Under the pieces are notes generated by a model. That model made no database searches, was not told the origin of the DNA, and worked only from the letters and a program-made list of their open reading frames with translations. The translations under genes were made by a program, and so were the position numbers. A stretch of 64,000 nt of DNA from Schlesneria paludicola DSM 18645 (GTDB lineage: Bacteria > Planctomycetota > Planctomycetia > Planctomycetales > Planctomycetaceae): positions 1,669,770 through 1,733,769 of the forward strand of contig NZ_JH636435.1 in assembly GCF_000255655.1 (NCBI RefSeq). The letters run 5' to 3'. The stretch's first letter is position 1; each line of letters opens with the position of its first letter. This document shows positions 34,809 through 42,944 of the stretch, in pieces.

Positions 34809-35624
34809 TCAGTGACGGGCTTTCGGCTGCCTCGGAAAGAACGCGTTAGTTCGCTCACGATACGATGCATAATCGGGCCGGCGTTCGTTGATGTCGCGTT
34901 CCAAGAGTGAAACACCTGATACCTTTAGCAGTAAGAACGACATCAGCAACGGACTGAGAATTGTCCAGCCGGCACCACTGTTTGCCGCAACCAGATACAT
35001 TCCCCACCACACGCAGAAGTCGCCAAAGTAATTCGGGTGACGAGTGTATCGCCAGAGTCCGCGGTCCATCACTTTACCTGCATTCGCAGGGTTGGACTTG
35101 AACCTGGCCAACTGAAAATCTCCAACGGATTCGAACAGGATACCAGTCGCCCACACGGCGATCCCGAACAGGTCCAGCAAGCCGATCGGATTCAACGACT
35201 TCTGTACCGCCGTCACCTGCTGTGGCCATGAAATGAACCACAGCAAAATCCCTTGCAGAATAAAGACAATGATCAGACTGAACCACCAGAAGCGCGGACC
35301 ATAGTAGGTTCGCATCGCGGCATAACGCCGGTCTTCGTCATGGCCCCAATTGCGCCAAAGCAGGTAGATCGATAAACGCAAGCCCCAAACGGTTGTCAGC
35401 ACGGCAAGAAGGAGGGGACGGAATGTGATGGGCGGGTTCAAAAGCAAGGAAGCCCAGGCCACGATCGCGAATCCCGCGCCCCAGAAAGCATCAACAATAC
35501 TGACATCCCGTTTTAAGGCACTGATCATCCACAGTAGGAACAGGCAACCGATGATCAAGATCATCGTTGTCGATTGCGTGACGATCAGTTCTTGAAGTCG
35601 CGACATCTCCGAAGGTGCTTTCAC
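34809..35624 (-). CDS. DUF1295 membrane protein, steroid 5-alpha-reductase-like
   Basis: A 271-residue polytopic membrane protein of the DUF1295 family, related to steroid 5-alpha-reductases and isoprenylcysteine methyltransferases. Diagnostic is DRGLWRYTRHPNYFGDFCVW (about residues 190-209), with the H-P-N-Y-x-G-D motif, followed by SPLLMSFLLLKVSGV and RPDYASYRERTNAFFP at the C-terminus. The start is GTG 35624, three bases after the preceding stop, or ATG 35606. It is the last gene of the coupled operon starting at 40136. In this setting it could reduce a double bond in a modified acyl chain; that is inference from family and context. Confidence 0.88.
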   Translation of the reverse strand: MKAPSEMSRLQELIVTQSTTMILIIGCLFLLWMISALKRDVSIVDAFWGAGFAIVAWASLLLNPPITFRPLLLAVLTTVWGLRLSIYLLWRNWGHDEDRRYAAMRTYYGPRFWWFSLIIVFILQGILLWFISWPQQVTAVQKSLNPIGLLDLFGIAVWATGILFESVGDFQLARFKSNPANAGKVMDRGLWRYTRHPNYFGDFCVWWGMYLVAANSGAGWTILSPLLMSFLLLKVSGVSLLERDINERRPDYASYRERTNAFFPRQPKARH

Positions 35625-35627
35625 GGA

Positions 35628-36677
35628 TTACTTGCGATGCTCTAAGAGTGCGTGTGTGACATACCACTGACATCCATGCGCCAGGCCGAATAACTCAGCG
35701 ACCGCAATAAAGAACATCCTCCATCGATGGAGCCAGCGTCTGCCAGCGACCGCTCCATAAGTCTGTTCCAGAATTGGAAGGATCTCTGCGCGATTTCGGT
35801 CGAGGTTGTTTAGCCAGGCATTCGATGTTCGTTCGTAGTGCTGACCATCCCACGTCCACCGGCGTGTCACGATCAAGTCTCGAGAAAAATTCTCGAGCAA
35901 TCGTTCGTCGGGCATGATCCCACCGGTGAAGAAGTAACGGCCCATCCAGTTGACATCGCCGTTCGTCTCAAATGGATATCGCCGCACATGGTGACAAAAG
36001 TGATGCACAAACAGCTTCCCAGTGGGAGCCAGCCAACGGGAGATTCGAAAGAGAAGTTCGTCAAAGTTGTGCATGTGTTCAAACATTTCCACCGACACAA
36101 CGCGATCGAATGCTCGAATCTCAAGATTGTTGTCGACGAGCGTAAAATCATTGATATCCGCCGTGACGACGCGCAGATTCCGCAGTCCGCGGGCGGCGGC
36201 TTCGGATTCGATGAACTGCCTCTGTTTATGCGAATTCGAAACAGACACGATACGGCTGTTTGGATAGTGTTCGCTCATCCATAGCGACAGTGATCCCCAG
36301 CCGCAGCCAAGTTCCAGTATCGCCTGTCCGTCTCGCAGTTCGGCATGGTCACAAGTGATTTCGAGCGCAGCACGCTCGGCCTCATCGAGGGATGTGTGCG
36401 GCGACGAGAAGTAACAGCAACTGTACTTCCGGTGCGGACCGAGTACTTTCGTAAAAAATTCCGGCGGCAGTTCATAGTGCTGTTCGTTTGCCGCATCGGT
36501 ACTCAGAGCGATCGGTCCCGCCTGAAGAGAAGCAAGAAACGCCTCATTCGCATTGGGATCAGCGTCATCGGATGCACCAAGAAACGAAGTGCAAAGCCTT
36601 CGAATTGCAAGCCGCGTCACCGCATCGGGAACCCAGCCACGTTCAATTGCTTCAATACCTGTCTTCAATGCACTCAT
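35628..36677 (-). CDS. CFA-synthase-like SAM-dependent methyltransferase, divergent type
   Basis: A 349-residue class I methyltransferase of the cyclopropane-fatty-acid-synthase superfamily. The SAM-binding motif is ILELGCGWGSLSLWM, and VVSVEMFEHMHNFDELLFRI contains the conserved E-x-FEH motif. It differs from true CFA synthases: the strand normally ending in H/Q-T-I reads FVHHFCHHVRRYPF, and the loop normally [10 protein letters not shown] reads YFFTGGIMPDE. This places it in a side branch that methylates other unsaturated lipids or alkaloid-like amines. It overlaps the gene before it by 4 bp and is followed by DUF1295 after 3 bp, so the genes are translated together. Substrate is unproven; an unsaturated acyl chain is likely given the partner enzymes. 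Confidence 0.85.
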   Translation of the reverse strand: MSALKTGIEAIERGWVPDAVTRLAIRRLCTSFLGASDDADPNANEAFLASLQAGPIALSTDAANEQHYELPPEFFTKVLGPHRKYSCCYFSSPHTSLDEAERAALEITCDHAELRDGQAILELGCGWGSLSLWMSEHYPNSRIVSVSNSHKQRQFIESEAAARGLRNLRVVTADINDFTLVDNNLEIRAFDRVVSVEMFEHMHNFDELLFRISRWLAPTGKLFVHHFCHHVRRYPFETNGDVNWMGRYFFTGGIMPDERLLENFSRDLIVTRRWTWDGQHYERTSNAWLNNLDRNRAEILPILEQTYGAVAGRRWLHRWRMFFIAVAELFGLAHGCQWYVTHALLEHRK

Positions 36678-38017
36678 GGATCAACCTGTTGCAAACGACC
36701 GGAAGGCGCTCTTTTTCTCGATGGTGGTTGCCAGTCAACGGACGCCCATTCTGCAGCTTGCGCGCTCAGGCGAATCGGGTCACGACGACATTGCGGTTTG
36801 TCGAACTGCACCTGCAGTACACCTCCATACCGCTCCTCAAAGACCGCCTCGCAATAACAGAGGTAGTATGTCCACATTCTGATGAACTGACGTGAATAGC
36901 CCATCTTCCGAATTTCGTACTCGCACTGATGGAACTTCTGCCGCCAGCAACGAAGAGTCTGCGCATAGTGCGGCCCGAAATCCTCGCCATGCACGAACCG
37001 CAGGTTCGTCGTTCTACCAGCAGATTCCAGCATCGTGCCCAAGCTGGGCAAGCAGCCACCTGGAAAAATGTAGCGTTGGATGAAATCGACATTTCGCAAA
37101 TACTGATGGTATCCACGTTCGGGCAGAACGATGGCTTGAAGCACCATGCTTCCATCAGGTCGAAGCAGTTCGCCGCATTTGCGAAAAAAGGTGTCGAGGT
37201 ATCGGTAGCCGACCGCCTCGATCATTTCGATCGAGACCAGTTTCTGGTATTGCCCGGTCAGGTTGCGATAGTCTTCTGAAATTAAATTGATTCGATCTGA
37301 CAGACCTGCCTCGTCAATCCGTTGACGAGCGAACTGGAATTGCTCAGGTGAAATCGTCGTCGTCGTCACGTGACAGCCATAGTGTCGCGCGGCATGAATC
37401 GCGAATGCGCCCCAGCCAGTACCGATCTCGAGAAGATTATCGTCTGGACCAAGTTCAAGCTTGCGGCAGACACGATCGATTTTCTCAATCGAGGCATCTT
37501 GCATTGATGCTTTTGGCGTCGAAAAAATGCCGCTCGAATACGTCATTGTCTCGTCAAGCCATAGTCGAAAGAAATCATTTCCAAGGTCGTAATGCGCCCC
37601 GATATTTCGCCGACTTCCTTGGGGGCTGTTCGCGTGCCACCAATGGTAAATCCGCCGTGTCACCCCTGTGAGTAAATTGAATCCCTCGCTCATCCGGGTC
37701 GTCGTTTCCATATTCCGAATGAAGATCCGAAACAGGGTCGTCAAATCCGCACAGTCCCAGTCACCACCCAAATAGGATTCCGCAACAGAGAGCGTGCCAC
37801 CCATGAGTACGTCTCGAAAAAAACGTGGATTGCGCACAACGATCGAAGCCTGCAGATCGGCAGCCTCACCCAGTTTGACTTCTTCACCGGCACCACTGAT
37901 CGAGATCTGGCCGTTCCGAAGCCGCTTGAGCCCTGACAAGAGGGCTCGCCGTGCAATTTTGTCCAAACCGTGAACCGGATCAACCGGCTTCGGTGAGATT
38001 TCGAGGGATTCGGTCAT
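36674..38017 (-). CDS. cfa: Cyclopropane-fatty-acyl-phospholipid synthase family protein
   Basis: A 447-residue protein of the CFA synthase family, which methylenates or methylates double bonds in membrane phospholipids using SAM. The N-terminal 120 residues form the lipid-binding domain. The methyltransferase motif is [39 protein letters not shown] and MTYSSGIF are typical CFA signatures; [14 protein letters not shown] holds the active-site Glu, and [10 protein letters not shown] is the conserved loop. The position of the E. coli histidine is Gln here (LQAIVLPE). It overlaps DUF1365 by 4 bp upstream and the second methyltransferase by 4 bp downstream. The C-terminal 30 residues are basic and Pro-rich. 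Confidence 0.9.
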   Translation of the reverse strand: MTESLEISPKPVDPVHGLDKIARRALLSGLKRLRNGQISISGAGEEVKLGEAADLQASIVVRNPRFFRDVLMGGTLSVAESYLGGDWDCADLTTLFRIFIRNMETTTRMSEGFNLLTGVTRRIYHWWHANSPQGSRRNIGAHYDLGNDFFRLWLDETMTYSSGIFSTPKASMQDASIEKIDRVCRKLELGPDDNLLEIGTGWGAFAIHAARHYGCHVTTTTISPEQFQFARQRIDEAGLSDRINLISEDYRNLTGQYQKLVSIEMIEAVGYRYLDTFFRKCGELLRPDGSMVLQAIVLPERGYHQYLRNVDFIQRYIFPGGCLPSLGTMLESAGRTTNLRFVHGEDFGPHYAQTLRCWRQKFHQCEYEIRKMGYSRQFIRMWTYYLCYCEAVFEERYGGVLQVQFDKPQCRRDPIRLSAQAAEWASVDWQPPSRKRAPSGRLQQVDP

Positions 38018-38853
38018 TGTGCTAACTCCTCAGTCGGAATCGGTTGCGAAGTGCTATCGGGACTGGAACGGGCCTTCGATCGATCATCCGATGTCAACGG
38101 ATGTGGAACGTACGGGACCCGTTTTCGCCATAGGCGCCACGCCTGCCAGTAGATTCCCACAACAACTTGGATCGTCATCAGGGGGTATCGACAGAGAACG
38201 CGTGCAAGCTGCCACGAATTGAGTGGTACGCGCCGAAGGTCTAAGACCGCATCGAAGAGTTTTTGATCGTCCGACCAGTTCTCGATCCCGACACAAAGAT
38301 CCTGCTCTGGAGGAGACAACGTCCAGAAGTAGTCCATATTCATTGTGAAAAACGGAGAGACATGAAAGTCTTTCGCGACGCGCCGTGAAAGACGTTTTCG
38401 ACCGGCACCAAGGGGCAGTTCATGTCGCGTGTCGAGCACATAGCAATAGCGTTCATTCCATGGTGTGTTCGAGACCTCAGCGACAACGGCCTGAATCTCC
38501 TTTTCCTCCAAGTCGTAGCAATAGAAGAAACTGACGGGATTCATCTGAACGCCAAAGTAGCGCAGGTGGGTTAGCAAGCGAATTGGACCACCTGGGCGAA
38601 AACCAAGTCGTGTTTGAATCAGATCACGAACGGAATCCGCCAACGGTTGCACCGGCGGCCCCAAATGGTCTTCACGACGATACCATGCGAGACTGAATCG
38701 ATTTGTCGACCACAACCAGCGACCACGAAACACCGACGTGAGTTCATCAAGATCAAGCAACAGCAGAAACAATCGATACTCAAACGCATGAGGAACCGGC
38801 GCGTATCGGCGATGCCGCACGCCGCCCTCATAAAGACAACTGCTCATGGTCAT
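38014..38853 (-). CDS. DUF1365 protein
   Basis: A 279-residue protein with the DUF1365 start [20 protein letters not shown] and the typical [30 protein letters not shown] and [20 protein letters not shown]. The family has no proven activity but is found next to FAD oxidoreductases and CFA-type methyltransferases in many bacteria, including light- and singlet-oxygen-induced gene clusters of proteobacteria. It overlaps its neighbours by 4 bp on both sides (ATGA), which indicates strict co-translation. A role in lipid modification is inferred from context. Confidence 0.9.
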   Translation of the reverse strand: MTMSSCLYEGGVRHRRYAPVPHAFEYRLFLLLLDLDELTSVFRGRWLWSTNRFSLAWYRREDHLGPPVQPLADSVRDLIQTRLGFRPGGPIRLLTHLRYFGVQMNPVSFFYCYDLEEKEIQAVVAEVSNTPWNERYCYVLDTRHELPLGAGRKRLSRRVAKDFHVSPFFTMNMDYFWTLSPPEQDLCVGIENWSDDQKLFDAVLDLRRVPLNSWQLARVLCRYPLMTIQVVVGIYWQAWRLWRKRVPYVPHPLTSDDRSKARSSPDSTSQPIPTEELAQ

Positions 38854-40136
38854 GACACGGCCCCCTTCGCCAGCGAGGCCACAACGGGCTTCGCACTCGG
38901 CTGCAGGGCCGCCGCGACTGCCAATCCGCTGGTCACTCCCGCTTCATGAAATCCATTGCCCCAATAGGCTCCACAAAACGAAGTCCGATTGGCGGTCAAA
39001 AGCTCGACGTGTCGAGCCTGGGCAGCGGACCTTTCCGCGGTGAATACCGGATGGTGATATTGAAAACGCCGTAGCACCAACTTTGGGTCAATCAATTCGT
39101 CATCATTCAACGTCACACAGAAGGTGTGATTCGACCGAATGCCCTGCAACATATTCATGAGATACGTCACGGTCGCGGCATCGGGAGAATTGCGGGAAAT
39201 AAGGTAGTTCCAACTGGCCCAGGCTCGACGACGTTTCGGAAGGACTGACCTGTCGGTGTGCAACACGGCCAAATTCGTCTGATAGGGTATTCGAGAGAGG
39301 ATATCGGTTTCGACCGATGTGGCTTCCGCACCAAGAATTCTCAGGGCCTGATCGCTATGACACGCGAAGACCACATGATCGAACTGCTCACGTTCACCCT
39401 GAATTGGAGTCAACTCGACAATCTGCGCGTGGCGACGAACCTGCACAATCGGAGAATTGAGGCGCACTTGACCGCGGAATCGATTTAAGAGGGCTCGCAC
39501 GTAGGTCTTCGAGCCATGATCAATGACTTGCCAAGTTGGTCGATTGGTAAGAGTTAGCAATCCGTGATTGTCATAGAACTCAATCACAAACCGTACAGGG
39601 AATTCTGAAAAGACCCCGCAAGGACACGACCAGATCGCCGAACCCATCGGCAACAAAAACTGCTCAGTGAACTCTCTGGAAAATCGATGACGCTTAAGAA
39701 ACTGACCAACAGTGAGTTGTTCGTCAAGTTCCTCAATTGAAGTCACGGCATCTCGAAAAAATCGAAGAATGTCCAAGACCATCCGGTAAAAGCCGGGGCG
39801 AAGCAAGTTTCGAGGCTGCGCAATCAGTCCTCGGAAGGATTCGCCGCTGAACTCCACGTTCGCGCGATCATCCCTCACGCTGAAACCCATGTTGGTTGAT
39901 CGGTAACGGACACCCAACTCTTCAATCAGCCGAACGAAGTTGGGATAAGTCCGATGATTAAACACGATAAACCCGGTATCGATCGCATGATGCTCGCCAT
40001 CAATTTCGACATCGACCGTGTTGGTATGCCCGCCAATGTAGTCGTTGGCCTCGAATAGGGTCACATCATGGACGTGCTGCAACTGGTCCGCGGCGACGAG
40101 CCCTGAGATCCCTGCTCCAACAATTGCGACGCGCAT
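38850..40136 (-). CDS. FAD-dependent amine-oxidase-like oxidoreductase
   Basis: A 428-residue flavoprotein. The start [19 protein letters not shown] is the dinucleotide-binding motif, and [30 protein letters not shown] and [20 protein letters not shown] (C-terminal FAD contact) identify the NAD/FAD-binding amine-oxidase-like group found with CFA/DUF1365 genes. A TTG at 40148 is in frame, but ATG 40136 with GGGTGG upstream is preferred. It is the first gene of the operon and lies 20 bp from the repeated site at 40156-40177. Relatives take part in furan or methyl-branched fatty acid formation (desaturation or reduction of acyl chains), which is the likely role here. Confidence 0.9.
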   Translation of the reverse strand: MRVAIVGAGISGLVAADQLQHVHDVTLFEANDYIGGHTNTVDVEIDGEHHAIDTGFIVFNHRTYPNFVRLIEELGVRYRSTNMGFSVRDDRANVEFSGESFRGLIAQPRNLLRPGFYRMVLDILRFFRDAVTSIEELDEQLTVGQFLKRHRFSREFTEQFLLPMGSAIWSCPCGVFSEFPVRFVIEFYDNHGLLTLTNRPTWQVIDHGSKTYVRALLNRFRGQVRLNSPIVQVRRHAQIVELTPIQGEREQFDHVVFACHSDQALRILGAEATSVETDILSRIPYQTNLAVLHTDRSVLPKRRRAWASWNYLISRNSPDAATVTYLMNMLQGIRSNHTFCVTLNDDELIDPKLVLRRFQYHHPVFTAERSAAQARHVELLTANRTSFCGAYWGNGFHEAGVTSGLAVAAALQPSAKPVVASLAKGAVS

Positions 40137-40155
40137 GTCACCACCCAAACAAAAC

Positions 40156-40177
40156 GTTCACAACGTCCACATTTGAT
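40156..40177. promoter_or_regulatory. Repeated site upstream of the lipid operon, likely operator
   Basis: On the plus strand this reads GTTCACAACGTCCACATTTG followed by AT; 20 of 22 bases recur at 40366-40387. On the minus strand it contains two head-to-tail 9-mers, TGTGGACGT and TGTGAACGT, the sort of direct repeat bound by CarH/LitR-type MerR proteins. It lies 20 bp from the ATG of the first gene of the operon. Confidence 0.65.
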
Positions 40178-40365
40178 CATAGACAGGGTGGCAACTGCCT
40201 ACAAGTCTTTCTTCGCCTCTTTTAAAGACTGCAACTGCACGACAGCAGATTTTTCCGATTTTCTTCAGGCACTTACCCGAAACCTACTCAAAGATTCAAA
40301 AGCGCAAAAAGCAATGACTTGCTCAGAAATCGCTGGAGCCAACCAATTCTTCTGGATACAATATC

Positions 40366-40387
40366 GTTCATAACGTCCACATCTGAT
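40366..40387. promoter_or_regulatory. Repeated site upstream of the MerR regulator, likely operator
   Basis: Second copy of the site (GTTCATAACGTCCACATCTG followed by AT), 15 bp before the regulator's ATG and exactly 210 bp, about 20 helical turns, from the first copy. Same orientation. It would allow the regulator to control both itself and the divergent operon. Confidence 0.65.
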
Positions 40388-40402
40388 TTAAGGCGAGTCG
40401 CC

Positions 40403-41377
40403 ATGGAATCGACCCATAGCCTTCTCTCACCGAAGTCGGCAGCCCTCGCGCTGGGGGTCAGTGAATCTTCTGTGAAACGGTGGTGCGATCGCGGCCTCAT
40501 CGAAACGATCCGCACCGCAGGGGGGCATCGAAAGATCGCAACTGGTGAGATCATTCACTTTGCCCAGAAACACGGAAGCTTGCTGGCCGCCCCCGAGCGA
40601 ATGGTATTGTCGCTGCCTGCCGTCAGCGCAGAAACGTCCATTGCCGATACAGCGACGCAGTTCGCGGAACATCTACTGGCGGGCGACGCTCTTGCCGTTC
40701 GCCAGATCTTGATAGGTCGATTTCTTCGTAAGGAGCCGTTGAGCCTGTTATTCGACAACTTGATTACGGTTGCGTTTCGGATCATCGGCGCGCGATGGTC
40801 CTGTTCGTCCGCCGATGTTTACCAGGAGCGCCGTGGATGCAGCATAGTTTTAGACGTCTTTCAAGAACTGAAAGAGTATTTGCGTCCTGGCCTGCCTCGC
40901 CAATTCGCGATTGGTGCAACCACCACCGATGATCACTATGAAATCCCCTCGGCCATGGCGGAACTCGTCTTGCGCACCCAGCGGTACCAGACACAGAATC
41001 TGGGGACGGCCATCCCATTTCACTCACTCGCAAAAGCGGTAAAGGATCTTCAGCCGCAGCTATTTTGGCTGAGCGCATCGCATATCGCAGACGAAGCAGA
41101 CTTCATAAAAGGGTTTGAAAAGCTCAGCTCAGCCTGCTCAGAGAATGAGACAGCTCTGGTTGTTGGTGGCCGCGCTCTGTCAGACGCAATCCGGCCACGA
41201 TTGGTGTACTCAGCATATTGCGACACGATGCAACAACTCGCCACGTTCGCCGCAAGCGTGCAACGTTTAAAAACTGGGCCCAACGCGGCTGGCCGCAAAC
41301 GTCCTGTCCGGACCCCGAATGCCATGCGACGAGGCGGTGATCGCAATGCCGACAAGCGTCGTCCACGCACATCGTGA
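40403..41377 (+). CDS. MerR-type regulator with CarH/LitR-like cobalamin-binding region
   Basis: A 324-residue regulator. Residues 8-55 (LSPKSAALALGVSESSVKRW, then GLIETIRTAGGHRKI) are a MerR helix-turn-helix. Residues 75-270 match the four-helix bundle and B12-binding domain of CarH/LitR photoreceptors. Aligned without gaps to T. thermophilus CarH as I recall it, Trp132, Val139, Glu142 and His178 correspond to Trp131, Val138, Glu141 and the axial His177. The equivalents of His132 (light-adduct ligand) and His142 are Ser133 and Arg143. LGTAIP (200-205) fits the B12-domain loop. ATG 40403 has AAGGCGAG upstream. It is divergent from the lipid operon, with matching sites before both. Cobalamin binding and light response are plausible but altered. 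Confidence 0.85.
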   Translation: MESTHSLLSPKSAALALGVSESSVKRWCDRGLIETIRTAGGHRKIATGEIIHFAQKHGSLLAAPERMVLSLPAVSAETSIADTATQFAEHLLAGDALAVRQILIGRFLRKEPLSLLFDNLITVAFRIIGARWSCSSADVYQERRGCSIVLDVFQELKEYLRPGLPRQFAIGATTTDDHYEIPSAMAELVLRTQRYQTQNLGTAIPFHSLAKAVKDLQPQLFWLSASHIADEADFIKGFEKLSSACSENETALVVGGRALSDAIRPRLVYSAYCDTMQQLATFAASVQRLKTGPNAAGRKRPVRTPNAMRRGGDRNADKRRPRTS

Positions 41378-41465
41378 GCGTCAAACGCAAATCCAGTTCG
41401 TCTGACAACTTCCTCAGGCGATCTACTTTTCGACTTCCCCAAATTTGATGCAGTGAGAAACCCAC

Positions 41466-41861
41466 ATGCTGAGATCGTTTTTGATCATCCTGCCGTGCTT
41501 TCTAGCACTCGACTGCCTTTGGATCGGGGTCTTGATGAACTCATTCTACAACCACGAAATCGGCGAACTCGCTCGTCGATCCGAAGGAGCGTTGGCACCG
41601 CGGTGGGGCGCCGCGTTACTGGTCTACTTGCTCATCCCAGGTGGCATCGTGGTCTTCGTTCGCCCCGCCTTGGACATGAAAGGTTCACTGCTTCATGCAT
41701 TCGGCATCGGAGCACTGTTTGGACTGGTCGTCTACGGCGTCTATGACCTGACAAACCGTGCCATTCTACAAAATTGGAGCCTACGCATGACCGTGATCGA
41801 CATGGTCTGGGGCAGCTCGCTCTGCGGGGCCATGGCGATCATGATGCGATTGGCAAAATGA
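41466..41861 (+). CDS. DUF2177 membrane protein
   Basis: A 131-residue protein with four transmembrane helices, matching DUF2177: FLALDCLWIGVLMNSFYNHE in the first helix, then LVYLLIPGGIVVFVRPAL, and GLVVYGVYDLTNRAILQNWS with the conserved YDLTN motif. It follows the regulator gene by 88 bp on the same strand. DUF2177 genes occur beside CFA, DUF1365 and MerR genes in other bacteria, so it probably belongs to the same functional unit. Confidence 0.88.
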   Translation: MLRSFLIILPCFLALDCLWIGVLMNSFYNHEIGELARRSEGALAPRWGAALLVYLLIPGGIVVFVRPALDMKGSLLHAFGIGALFGLVVYGVYDLTNRAILQNWSLRMTVIDMVWGSSLCGAMAIMMRLAK

Positions 41862-42050
41862 CGTCCACGGTGACCGATGAGCGGGAACGCGATGCCGGAG
41901 AATTGTGGCACACCCACAGGTTTCTCAAATCAGTAAATACAGTCTCGCTACCTGAGCACCGCGCCACGATGGGGAGACTCGAACGTGCCAGGACGTCGTG
42001 AATCCCAAGGTGCCTCGTCCCACGATGACAACGGGCGATTTCGGCGAACA

Positions 42051-42533
42051 TCATTTCGAAGTTGGCGACGTTTTGGAGTCGGCACGTTTTTGAGGATGCA
42101 CCGAGAGGACAGGGCATTTTGCGAGACGAATGAGTTTTTCGGCAACACTGCCGATCAGTAAATGCGACAGTCCGGTCCGTCCATGGGTACCGATCACAAT
42201 CAAGTCGATCTGTTGCTCTTCGGCATACTTGACGATTTCTCGAACCGCATTGCCGACTCGCACTGCACAGACGAGCTTGGCGGCATTCACGAGGACGCCG
42301 CTCATCGTGCGATCCAACTGCGTCTGTGCGTCTTTGATCATTCCAGGTAATGCTTGCTCTGGAAGAATCCACGTTCCATGTGGGCCCGGAAGTGGCAACG
42401 GCTCGGTCACAATATGCAAGGCATGCAGTTCCGAATCGAATTGTCGGGCAAGAGCCACTGCATAGTCCTGCGCATCATGCGCTGACACGCTGAAGTCAGT
42501 CGTAAACAGAATGCGACGTACTGAGACACGCAT
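42051..42533 (-). CDS. Universal stress protein, UspA family
   Basis: A 160-residue UspA-type protein. It starts MRVSVRRILFTTDFSVSAHD and carries the ATP-binding end motif IDLIVIGTHGRTGLSHLLIG followed by SVAEKLIRLAKCPVLSV, matching G-x2-G-x9-G-[ST] of ATP-binding members. ATG 42533 has GGAG at 7 nt; an in-frame GTG at 42545 is less likely. It is divergent from the Ca-type ATPase gene. Confidence 0.9.
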   Translation of the reverse strand: MRVSVRRILFTTDFSVSAHDAQDYAVALARQFDSELHALHIVTEPLPLPGPHGTWILPEQALPGMIKDAQTQLDRTMSGVLVNAAKLVCAVRVGNAVREIVKYAEEQQIDLIVIGTHGRTGLSHLLIGSVAEKLIRLAKCPVLSVHPQKRADSKTSPTSK

Positions 42534-42944
42534 AGGTTTCTCCACAATCAGATCACGTCAATGGTTTTCAAGGGCCGTTGGCCATCATCCCGAGTTCAAA
42601 CCATCTCCTAACGCACGAATTGTGCCACCCGGTCACAATTGTTTTTTTCCAGCGGCACCAGCAGGACTTCGACACAAACGTGTCGCAAAGCCTCATATTA
42701 ACTGGGCAATTTTTTTCCAGTTGGTTTGAGATGCGCTCAACGCCTGTTGAAATCTCGTTCGGGATACGAGATTTCATTGCGGATCGCAAACCCAACAAAA
42801 GCAAGGTGAGTCATGGCGAGGCTTGTTCCTCTGCTCTCTTGAGAGCGGTATCATTTTGAACAGCCACTGCCGTAGCAGCCAATAAGTCAGAACAGGCCCC
42901 GGATTCGCACTGATTCCGAAGATCAAACACGACCTTCAATTCTC
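42534..42944. other. Divergent intergenic region with short repeats
   Basis: About 410 bp between the universal stress protein and P-type ATPase genes. It holds two related T-tracts, CAATTGTTTTTTTCCAG (from 42637) and GCAATTTTTTTCCAG (from 42706), about 70 bp apart, and a 6-bp hairpin CGACAC/GTGTCG at 42670-42685 between them. These may be promoter elements. No gene was recognised. Confidence 0.35.
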
